A stretch of 64,000 nucleotides of DNA from Gloeopeniophorella convolvens (Eukaryota > Basidiomycota > Agaricomycetes > Russulales). This document shows, piece after piece, positions 25,343 to 36,250 of the stretch. A program made the translations under genes and the position numbers. The stretch is taken from the NCBI GenBank assembly GCA_022496205.1, contig WTXD01000037.1:62001-126000 (forward strand). Reading direction: 5' to 3'. Position 1 is the first letter of the stretch. Each line of letters opens with the position of its first letter. The notes beneath the pieces were generated by a model. That model was not told the DNA's origin, did not search any database, and was given only the letters and a program-made list of their open reading frames with translations.

Positions 25343-28170
25343 CTACGATGGGTCGGCGCGTGTACTGCTCCGATGGCGTCTGTGCGGCTTTGGCGGTTTA
25401 GGCGGGGTGATAGTTAATAGCGCCTTTTGCGCTACTTCGTGCGTGCCACCGCGCAGGTCAACGTACGCCTGGATCATAGCTATTGCCTCTGTGACGTGCG
25501 ATCCTTTCTTCTCGGCCAACACATTGCCCAGGAACGCCAGGAACTCATCGATAACATAACCAGGCATCTCATCAGAGGGTGTGTCGTTGTTCTTTGGCAG
25601 GACTTGATGGAGGAGGTTGACAAGGAGGCGCTGCACGCCCAGTGCGTGGCGGCGCTCCTTCCAGTCGGAGGTGACGTGCCTGAATGTGCCGATGAACACC
25701 GGGCGGGATGAGTGGTGCGACGCGGCCTTGCTGGACCGGATCACGGAGATGAGGAGTTCAAGCATGTAGACCAGGCCGCCATCACGCAAGTCTTGCAGGC
25801 GCCACAGTTGCGTCTTGAGGGGCGATGTCGTCTCTTCGATAAGCGCGCGGACGGCGGGCATGTGCAACTCCGGGGCAGAAAGTTCTCCAAGGGTCTTAGG
25901 CTGGGACAAGCTTACGCCCCAACCCACCGCGGAGATGTTGCGAAGCGCCCAGACGCAGAGCCAAAGGCGTTGAACGAGTAACCGGGGAGGGATGAACTGT
26001 GGCATGAGGTACGTCGGCGCGGCGCGCATTCCTTTGTCGGGCATCCGGCGGGGGTCTTGCTGCCATCGTAGGACGACGCCGGGGAGATATTCGAGGACGC
26101 CGCCAGTCGCGTGCACCATCGTCCGAACCAGAGTGATGATCGCCTCGTCGGTGTCTTCAGCCCAGCCGAGGATGTTCCACGTGTATTCAAGCTCCGCAAC
26201 GTCGCTCTTGTTGTCGCGGACGATCTCCTGGAAGCGCTCTTCCGTCTTGTCCGGCTCGACCTCGCGGTTGAGCTCGATGCGCAGGTTGTCAGCCGCCTCC
26301 CAGCCGGTCTTCACGTACTGATCGATGATACCAGAAGTCTTGGCCGCAACGTCGTCCTTCTCGCCGCCCTTCTCCCCACGCACGTCCGCGAGGCATGTGA
26401 TTACTCGCTGGGCGGCATCGTGGACTGCGGAGGTCCGCAACATCTTGCGTACGGCGATGAGGGACATGCAGGTCCAGCGGACCGCGAACATGGAGTCGAA
26501 ACCAGCAGCGGAAGGCTCGCGTATCCGCTCGACGTCTCCGAGGTAGGTGAGCGTCTGGGCTAAGATCTCGGTCTCCGCGAACCATTCCCATTCGTGTTCC
26601 ATGGAGAGTACGAGCGACAATGCCGCATCCACGCAGGCGCGGGCACGCTTGCGGCGCGCGTCTTCTGTGGGAAGGATACCGGGGTCTGTGCACGTCTTGA
26701 GCAGGCGCGTGATTCGGCTTCCGAGGTCCTGAAGGGTGTCTTCGCGGTTGGCAGGCGAGGTGGCAGCTGCGGCATGGGCGATGAGAGGGCCAGGGCTCTG
26801 AGGATCAGCTGCAGGGATAGGCGTGTCGGGGATGTGTGCCGTAGCGTGCTCTTCGTCTCCCGAGACGGACTCCCACACTTTCTTGCCCCATTTCGAGTTG
26901 AGCGAGCCAGGAATGCCGAGGACAAATGGTTCCAACTCGCTATCCTCGGTGAGGTTGTCGATAACCCAGCGGATGGCGCGCGCGTCACGCTTTTTGCGTT
27001 CGTCCGACTCGTCCATCGCCAGCTGGACGCGACCCTCCGACATGTTCGTGCTGAGACGCTTCCGAATGCCACCTGTGCTGTGGTCTCTGTGCGTTCGCCT
27101 GCGAATGATCTGGAAGAGGAGCCAGAAGATGCCCGAGAGAGGGCTCTGGTACGGTGACTGAGGGTCATGGACGGGGGCTATGATGCTCCAGAGGTAGAGG
27201 AAGGCGCATATGACGATCACAGTGGTGGTGGTGACCGCGGTAGGCGTGTTGATATTGAAAAGGAAGTCCGCGAGTCCGAGGAAGAACAGGAAGAGGGAGA
27301 TATGGATGAGCGCGGGCACGCCGTCGACGACTACGGGCATGTACCATCCTTCGGCACCTTCGTACAAGAATTGGCGTATCCGGGCACGTTTGAGAGGATG
27401 ATTATATCGCTGAAAGACGTGCATATAGTCGCGAACCCACTGCTGGACGATCGTCGCGGCGAGGGCTGCTGCCAAGCTGAACACCAGGCTCATAAACCAG
27501 TAGACATTGACCCTGACGTCAGACTGTGCCACATGGAAGGGAGGGAATTGCTGTATCTGTGGTATTGAAGCCGGGACAGGCGAACCACTTGCTGCAAGCT
27601 GTGCCGAGATCTGCGCCAAAAGCTGCACGGACTGCTTTGTGTAGAACACGTTCTCTTGCAAGGGGTCGGGGGTCAAATTTTGAAAACTCTCCGCGAGGAA
27701 CGCCGTCAAGCTGGCTGAATAAAGACCGGCCTGAGAAACAACAGAAAAAAATTAGCTTACGACCCATAGGACAGCGAGTCGAGTAAACGCACGAAGATGA
27801 TAACACTCTCCATGTCGTCCTTCCATGTTTCGATCAACGCCTTGTCATGGCTCTCCGCTTCGTCGACATAAACTGACCAAAACTTGACGGCCCGTTCATC
27901 ATACTCGTGTGCCTCGTCGGTCTCGCGACCCTCATTGAACACGATGCGAGCGTCGCTGGGGCCGAGGTCAGCTTCCCTAGCATGAGCCTCGCCGCCTTCC
28001 GAGTCTGTTGGCGGAGCGGGCTTCTCAGAGGTATCCTTCTCCTCCGTACCTATAAATGGTGTCAGTCCATCGATACGACTCAGCATGAGCTGTGGAGACG
28101 AACCTGATCCCGATGGCCCTCCGTTCTGTACCCCGAGGTCGGGGACGACTTGTTCGGCCGTTTCTGCCAT
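25343..28170 (-). CDS. DUF6535 domain membrane protein, copy 4
   Basis: Exons 28170-28104, 28049-27793, 27730-25343 (903 aa). The first intron (54 nt, GTTCGT..TATAG, branch ACTGAC) is stop-free and in frame. The acidic N-terminus leads to FWSVYVDEAESHDKALIETW and SVIIF, then AGLYSASLTAFLAESFQNLT. The four membrane helices include NVYWFMSLVFSLAAALAAT and ALIHISLFLFFLGLADFLF. The large C-terminal region keeps FRHVTSDWKERRHALGVQRL, equivalent to the DW blocks in copies 2 and 5. The basic tail ends in Pro/Arg/His. It is divergent from the NLR gene across 1.6 kb. Confidence 0.86.
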
Positions 28171-29798
28171 GAAGGGCGTGAAGAGTGTACTGGGTACGAG
28201 ATCGTGAACTGGCCGTCACAGTGCAGAAGTGCGAGGGTATCGTGGGGGGAAGGGGAAGTCGGAGCGCAAGTTCAATCAGACGTCTTGCCGACGAAGGGCG
28301 CTTGCTAATATATAAAAGGGTCTGTGCGACGTGTGTGCCTCATGCCACTGGCAGTTAGCGGCCAGACTGTCAGAACGAACACGGTACGCAGGTGCCGAGA
28401 AGCTACTAGGACCCATTGGGGCGATCTTGGAGTCTTGGAGGGGCAACTGCACTGGTGATTTGATGTCAATGTGAAAGGAGCACGTTCAGAATCGATGTTC
28501 GCAGACCTCCGCAAGGTTGCGGAACAACACGAGGATCGGCCTGCCCGGCTGGATCTCCCGATTGGCACGCGGACTTCGGAATCGGACGTGGCATGCTTCT
28601 TCCTTCCCCGCTCCTGTCACTATTATTGGCTTTCAGAAAATTTCCGAATTCCCACTGGAGACTCTTCATTTAGACATCTGGGGCAACGCACTGGCAGAAC
28701 AGTCTCGCTGGCGCTCGACGTGGCAAACATCAGCGAATTCATCGAAAGGCTGGACGGCTCGGGGCCAAGCCTGCCAGTTGCCACTTTGTTGGTGCCACTT
28801 ATGAGCTGATTGCCGCCTGAATGCTGTCAGTGACAACTGGACGCTTCGGGGCGATCACCTCATATAAAGTATCACAACACAAGGCAAAGCACAGCCCAGA
28901 GGCACCCACGGGCGCTATCCAACACCCGGGCCTGGCCTGGCTTCGAACCACTTCCAGACCAACTCGATACTGTCTCGGACAAGCATCGTCTCGACGACCA
29001 CTGCGGCACTGGCACCCGCTGCTGGGCTGTACTCGTACAGCGTGATCAAGCAGCGATCACCGGTACCCTCGACAGTCTACCAGCGTCGACTTGAGAATGT
29101 CCTCACGAGCAAGCTTCGTTGGCCCATTGCCAGGCCGGCCCGCCGCAATACCAACGACAGCGGCTCCTGGTTCCTTCACCCTCAAGCTCACCGGTGCGTT
29201 TCCCGTTCCTGATTTGCCGATCCACTTCCCTGTGTTCTTCCAAATGCTAATCATGCACGTGAATCGGATAGGGATAGTGATCAAGTCGGATCCCCGGGGT
29301 TCTTACAAGCCGTCCCGGGTCATGGATCTTCTTGTGGATGGCGAACCCCGGACGGCGTCCTTCCAGTTGCGTGAAAGTCAGTCGACATTAAGTTGGGAAG
29401 TCAAGCCGGCTGTGTGCGTGCCTTATGTAGAGCTTTTCATACTGTTTACGAGAATGCCACAGCGCCATCACAAACAAGTCTATTATAACACTCCAACCAT
29501 ACGAAGCCCGCACGTTGATTCGGAGGAAAAGGGTAGAATCGGTGACTGTACAGGGTGATGCGATCTTTCGCTTCTGCTCTGGAAGGGCGGGCGATAAACA
29601 GGGTGTGTTCTTCGCGTCTGCCTTTCGGTACGATTGACAAATTCTCCCTCTCAGTGTATGAGCGCGTCTGCACGGGGTATAGGGTACTTCTTTCTGTGGC
29701 TATGCAGCGTGATACAAGAGTACGCATCATCTGCTCTATCATGCGCCCACGGACGCTGACCTGCATTCACCAAGGCAAGAGACAGGAGCTTACCAGGG
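28171..29798. other. Divergent upstream region of DUF6535 copy 4 and the NLR
   Basis: 1.6 kb. Two moderate open frames on the plus strand (28471-28809, 29091-29558) match no family I recognise and may be chance or missed 5' exons of the NLR. No transposon signature was seen. Confidence 0.4.
28308..28320 (+). promoter_or_regulatory. TATA-box-like element
   Basis: A good TATATAAAAGGG-type sequence oriented towards the plus strand, about 150 nt before the unassigned open frame at 28471 and 1.5 kb before the NLR start. Its target is uncertain. Confidence 0.3.
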
Positions 29799-32700
29799 AT
29801 GACTGGGCATATGATCACGCCAGGCGAGAATGGACAAGAGCTTTTCTTCGGGCCTCATACCGCACCGAATTCCTTCAAGCGGTCCCTCGAGTCCTTGATC
29901 GAGCTTATGAAGCTTTTCCCATCTGAATCTTCGGTATGTTGATGGGACTGGCTGGCATCACATCTAGCTGACGTCTTCTCCCAGAATTATGAAACGGCGA
30001 GGATTACAAGAACTGCTCTGAAAACTGCCTGCGAGGTGAATATATCTTCGCGTTACACTGCACGCGAAATCTCACACACCATTTTGGCAAGTTCATGCCA
30101 ACCGATGACGTCGAGAACGATGTACAACATCTGGGCGAAGAAATACACGAGCTGCTTGTTCACATGCAGGCACCTAAATACTCGGAGCGTCTTGTCTCGC
30201 AAGTCTATGTGGTCCCATCTATCTTAAATTTGATCGCAAATGCTGCAACGTTTGCGGAGGACTGCTCAAAACCGGAGTTCAAAGGTACGGGCATGCTGCG
30301 CAGTTCAAATCCTCACGATTTACACCTACAAATAATCACAGAGGAGCTCGGTACAGCCGAGCTACGGAAGGCCTCTCTCGAAGACTACGACCGGAAGTTC
30401 GCGAGACTGAAGAGAAACTTCACTGCAGGCAAAGACAACTCGGAATACACCGATGTATACTATAGGAAGCAGATTGCCCCTACTCCCGCTCCAATACCTT
30501 CATTCGAGGAGGATGACAGGAGCGAAGCAAGTACCGTAGAACCAGAGCCAGATGCGCAGACTATCTCGCGTAAGTGCAGATCCGTCTTACATCCTCGTCT
30601 ACCTTTGCGCTGACTGCAGCTCCATTGCAGTGGGCGAGGAGCAGAAACTCTCCGATTCCCTCAGCCCAGACTTCACTCCGACAAACATGCTAAACCAGTG
30701 CTGCTTGGAGGGAACGCGCCGAGATGTACTGTATCGCATCACCTCTTGGTTTGACGACCCGAACGAACCCAACGTGCTTTGGCTCACCGGCGCCCCGGGA
30801 ACCGGAAAGACGACGATTGCTTGGAGCCTCATTGCGGAATTGGAGAAGCAGCAACGCTCTGCGGGCGAGTTCTTCTTTCGCCAGAACCAGCATTCACCAT
30901 ACCAGCTCTGGCGATCGTTCGCCTATAAGATGGCGAAGTTTCATCCCGCCATCAAAGCCGAGGTCTACAACACGCTGGTCAATGACAATGACGCGCTAGA
31001 CAGCGTTGATCTTACCTTCGAGAAGCTCATCGTCGGCCCTCTCAAAGCGACAGAGGCGCTTCTGGCTAATCGAGGCCCGATCATATTGATCGACGGTCTT
31101 GAGCAGTGTGCACAGGGGTATGACGACTGGAAGACGCTCCTTGAGACACTCCCAAAGTGGTCATCTTTGCCCCATCATTGCAAGCTCGTCGTCACCAGCC
31201 GCCCACAAGACGACATACAGAAGGTCTTCGAGGGCAAGGACGTCAAACGAATCGAGCTTTTGACTGGAGACGTCGACAGCGACACGAACGACGACATTCG
31301 CGCGTACCTCAACCATCGCTTCGCTGAGATGCGGAAGCAAGACAAGACCATCCCGGAGGACTGGCCAGACTGGGACTCCACTTGGAAGCTGGTCGAGCAC
31401 GCCAGTGGATTCTTCAAATGGGCCGCCATCGCTGCTGACGGTATCCAGGCCGCTCTCGCTGACCGCGAGCGCCACCTCTCCACGATTATTGACGGCGGTC
31501 CCGCAACCAAATTCGACTCTCTCGACGAGTATCTTGAGGAGATACTGCGCATGGCATTCGGCGGCAGCCCCGCCGAAGCTTTCCGGGCTACCATGGGCAC
31601 CATCGCACTCAGCAAGGAGCCCTTGACGATGAACGACCTCGAGCACTTCCTTGATGACCGCTTTCCCTCAGATTCCGGGGTCTCGCTCGAGGACACCTGC
31701 TACAAGCTTCTGCCAATGGTCTCGATCAACGGAGACAACAAGTCGCTCACGCTGCGTCACAAAGTGTTCAAAGAGTATCTCACGGACCCCAAGCGCTGCA
31801 CGCTGTCAGACAGCGCATTCCTCATCGACCAGAGCCAGGCTCATCGGAAGATGACCGTATCATGCCTCAAGGTCATGCAAAAGGGACTCAAGTTCAACAT
31901 CTGTGAACTCAAGTCGTCATACATGATGAACTTTGAGATCGAAGACAAGGACGCGGTTCTGGAGAAGCATATCCCGTCGTATTTGGCTTATGCTTGCCAG
32001 TTTTGGGCAGATCATCTCCGCGGTACATCCGCCACCGAGAAACGCGACACTGAAATCGTCAACTTGTTGCGGAACTTCCTCCACCTACATATCCTTTATT
32101 GGTTGGAGGTGCTCAGTCTCCTCGGCAAGTCGAACGTCGCTTCCAGGTCACTCCTGGCTGCAGCGGAGTGGCTCGAGGTGCGTCCATATACTTTCTTCGA
32201 TGCAACGTCGGCGCTAAACTTCACGTAGACCACGGATAAAGATCTGTCTCTCCTTGCTGCCGATGCGAGTCGGTTCGCTCTCACCTTCGCCGACGTCATT
32301 GCCGATAGCGCACCACACATCTATATGTCGGCTCTTCCGTTTGCTCCTCCTTCCTCCCTTCTTTATAAACGCTACCACGAGCAATTTCCTCGCACGATCA
32401 AGGTGTTGCATGAGGAAGAGATCAGATGGCCTGCTATGCGGTTCTCCATCCCGACAAACAACAGCGTCTACGCAGTTTCGATTCACCCTGATGGCAAGAG
32501 GCTCGCAGCGGGCATGGCCTCGGATACGAACGTGCTCGTTGTTGCAGTAGCCACCGGGGAGACCTTATTCAAGCTGACTAATCATGGGTCGACTGTCCGC
32601 GCCGTTGCATATAGTCCGAGCGGCAAACGCATCGCAACTGGTACGACTCTTGTAGTGGGGCGACCTCCGTCAGATTTAACCTCTCTACTAGGCTGCGACG

Positions 32701-35700
32701 ACAGGCGTCTGAGAATCTTTGAGGCTGAAAATGGCGCACTCATCTTTGGCCCATTTGAACTCCACTCGGATTGGATCCGGAGCGTCGCGTGGTCCACGGA
32801 CGGCCAGCGGTAGGTTATATGTGAACAGACGTCGAAACACGGTTGATGGTATCGCGATTAGGATTGTCACTGGGTCCGATGACAGAAAAGTCAAAGTGGT
32901 GGCTGTAGAAACGGGGCAAGTCATCTACGACACGGCGTTCCACAATGATTGGGTTCGCGCGGTTCTTTATACGCAGGAATTTTTCTTGTCGGGTTCCGAT
33001 GACAGGTACGTGTCGAACTCGTTTATCAATATATTACGCTGACTGGCAGGCGGCAGGACTGTGAGGATCTACGACGCAGCGACAGGTGCTGCGTCTGGAG
33101 AAGCCTGGGTAACTGGTCAAACGGGGTACATAAGGTCCATCGCCATATCTCCGGACAACAGGATCCTTGCAGCTGGCAGCGATGATTCCACCATCGTTCT
33201 TTATAACATGGAGACAAGGACCATGATCGGACAACCCCTCAGAGGCCACACCGGAGTGAGTTGTTCATTCACCGTTCTTATCTTGGAGACGTCTGAGAGT
33301 TGCGTAGTCAGTACGGGCCCTGATATTCTCTAAAGACGGCCAGCGACTTGCTTCGGGCTCCGAGGACTACACTATTCGACTGTGGGACGTCCAGACGGGA
33401 AGGAAGCTCTGCGATCCCCTACACGGCCATACCAACTATGTGGCTGCGCTCAAGTTTTCTCCTGACATGAAGCAGCTCATCTCGGGTGGGTCTTCTTACA
33501 CGGCTGAGGAATTCGGTCGCTGACCTAGCATGCCACCTGGCCCAGGTGGCGAGGATTATTGTATCAGGTTTTTTGATATGGACTCCCTGCCCCTCTGGGG
33601 GAAGTCCTTGGGCGGAACTGGTCCATTCAGAGCCGCGCGGTCGATTGGCGACGGTAGCACTATCCTCGCATGTGACGGTTCAAGCTTCTGGCGGTGGGAC
33701 ATGAAGGAAGGGCAAGTTGAAAACAAACTTCTTGAAGACCACACGGAGCACTTGACTGGCATGCAGTCCGCAGCCATATCACCTGACGGAAAACTCGTCG
33801 CCACGGCTGCGAGGGATCGGGCTGTGATCATCTGGGACGCCGAGGGCGGGAAGGCCTTGTGGGGCCCCCTGGAGGGCCATATGGATGACATATACGCTGT
33901 CAGTTTCTCCTACGACGGCAAGATGGTAGCATCTGGGAGTGACGACCAAAAGGTGTGGGTCTGGTCTGCGGTGACGGGGGAGAGGGTCTGTGGCCCGTTG
34001 GAGGGGCACACCGGAAGCGTCAGAGGCATTTGCTTCAGGTACGTGGTGTCTCCCGACGCTCCGCGAGGTCGAGCCTGACGTGTGCTCTATGCCCAGTCCT
34101 GATGGTAAACAGGTTGCCAGTGGTACGTCCGACTCTAGTAGATTGGCCGCCCTTAGATAACTCACAAGCCGTAGGTTCCAACGACAACACAGCTATCATC
34201 TGGTCCGTTGAGAGCGGAGAGAAGGTACACGAGCCATTGGAATATCATCGAGATTGGGTATGCTATCTCAATAGCATCTCCGCATATCTCAGCAGCTCAC
34301 AAGTACGCCAGGTATACGGACTTGCGTATTCACCAGACGGACTTTACCTCGCGACTGGGAGTGACGATTATTCCGTTGTCATATGGGACGTTGCGACAGG
34401 CGAGCGTGTGTTCAACCCTCTGACGGGACACGGCGGATATCTGAGGGCCGTGAATTGGTCTTCCGATTCCAAACGAATCGTCACTGGGGCCCTCGACAAC
34501 ACTATTCGTGTATTCGATGTAGAGGCAGGGACGCTCCTCTGCGAGCCTTTGACAGGCCATTCGAACACGATCACCGCTGTAGCCTTCTGCACGTCGTCAT
34601 TCAACGAGGGTCACGAAGTCCTTTCCGGTGAGAAGAGCCCGTATCACTTCGCACTTTGCGCTGACAGCAATCACAGCGAGCATGGATGGAACTGTGAGAG
34701 TGTGGGGATTGAAGGTGAGGAGCTTTACGAAGATGCGAACCTTCAGCAACCACAGCGATTGGGTACGTGCCGGCATCTGGTTCTTGTAAACCCATGCACA
34801 TATTTGTCTAGGTCCACTCCATCGCGGTATCTCCCGTCGATGATCTCATCGTATCCAGCGATGACACTGGCAAGGTAGTCATCGCAGACATCGTCACCGG
34901 CGACTTCAAGACTTCCTGGGATGCTCACAGCGACTGGATACGTTGTGTGGCAATTTCTGCGGACGGGAAGAAAATAGCAACATGTTCCGATGACCGCACC
35001 ATCAGCGTATGGAACATCAGCGATGGCGAGCGCCTTGTAGGTCCCTTTGATGGGCACACAGGAACTGTGCTGTCAGTGGAGTTCTCTCCGGGCGGAAACT
35101 TCCTGATATCAGGTACTTCGCCCTTGAGACTGGCGTGTCCATCAGGTTATCTAAATGTCCACAACAGGAAGCGAAGATACCACTGTACAGGCCTGGGACA
35201 TTCACCCCAAATTCAGCGCGCTCAACAACCCGCTCACCATATATCGTGGCCACAAAGGCGCCGTGAACGCGGTCGCGTACGCTCGCGGAGGAAGCTTGAT
35301 CGTCTCCGGCTCTGCAGATGCTGAGATAGCAGTATGGGAGGGGACAGTCAGCGACCGGCTGATCATGCGGTTCGGCGGGCACGAGGGCGCCGTCCTCTCG
35401 ATCCGCGTCTCTGGCGAGAAGATATTCTCAAGTTCGGAGGACAAGACCATCCGGATATGGGATCTGTCTACCGGCCGCTCTCTGGTATCCATTATCCACG
35501 GCCATACGGCACCGATCAACGCCATCGCGTTGTCTCCTGACGGAATGAGGGTCGTCTCTGTCTCGGACGATGCAAGCTTGCGGATCTTCGACTCGGAGAC
35601 CGGCGAACCATGCACGATGCCCCAGCGCACGTCCTCCCGACTCCTCTCGGTCGCTCTGTCCCGTGACGGCGCGCTCGTCGCATGTGGCGGTACTGATGCG

Positions 35701-36027
35701 TCCGTGCTCGTCTGGCGGGTTGACATGATACGGCGGGCTGTCTGGCCTGACGGTTTCATCCGGAAGATCCGCAAGTTGGAGTTCTGCATGGTGGACGATC
35801 AAGGGGTGCTTTCAGACTTCTCCGTACCGGACGGCGGGTGGCTGCGTGGATCGAAGAGCGAAGCCATGGTGTGGATCCCTTCGGTCTACCGGACCGGCTT
35901 GTGGACGCCGCGGACAGTGGGCATACTGGGGGCATTGGAGACAGCGCTGGATTTGAGGAGCTTTGTACACGGGACGAGATGGGAGCAGTGCAGGGCTGAG
36001 CCTGTACCTACTAGTGGGAAGTCTTAG
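29799..36027 (+). CDS. NACHT-WD40 NLR-like STAND receptor
   Basis: STAND proteins act as self/non-self or cell-death switches. The ligand here is unknown. The 17-exon model sums to 5,370 nt (1,789 aa): 29799-29933, 29985-30035, 30092-30284, 30342-30569, 30631-32177, 32229-32640, 32692-32809, 32862-33005, 33057-33255, 33308-33485, 33546-34038, 34097-34122, 34175-34257, 34312-34627, 34677-34762, 34812-35112, 35168-36027. The N-terminal ~200 residues are helical and unassigned. The NACHT has Walker A GAPGTGKTT (~256), Walker B IILIDGLEQC (~353, Glu-Gln in place of the usual Asp-Glu) and sensor VVTSRP. About 14 WD40 blades run from ~795 to ~1690 (repeated GSDD..VxVW). The ending (GLWTPRTVGILGALE, SFVHGTRWEQC) is typical of agaricomycete NLRs. 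Starts upstream of 29799 remain possible. Confidence 0.93.
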
Positions 36028-36250
36028 GGACGCTTTCATACGTTGGAGTCGGTCGAGGAGAAGGTCAGGTATGCCTGCGAGAGCTATTTGGGGACGAGTC
36101 TGAGTCGGTGTAGGCAAATACATTGGTTTGTACCCTAGCCAGACACCATTGGGCGTCATTCAACACCAAAAGTATGCCATATGCGCGCAGCGCGCGTGCC
36201 CGAGCCGTCCCCGCACTCGCCGTCTCCCTTCCTTCGGCGTCGCGCAACGC

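Noticed and set aside
22769..28170. DUF6535 genes as ion channels or GPCR-like receptors
   Set aside because: Four helices with a large soluble tail give no channel or GPCR motif. Function is left unknown.
30285..30341. T-loop-like string (gttcaaatcc) suggesting a tRNA
   Set aside because: No matching acceptor stem or anticodon arm. It lies in an NLR intron.
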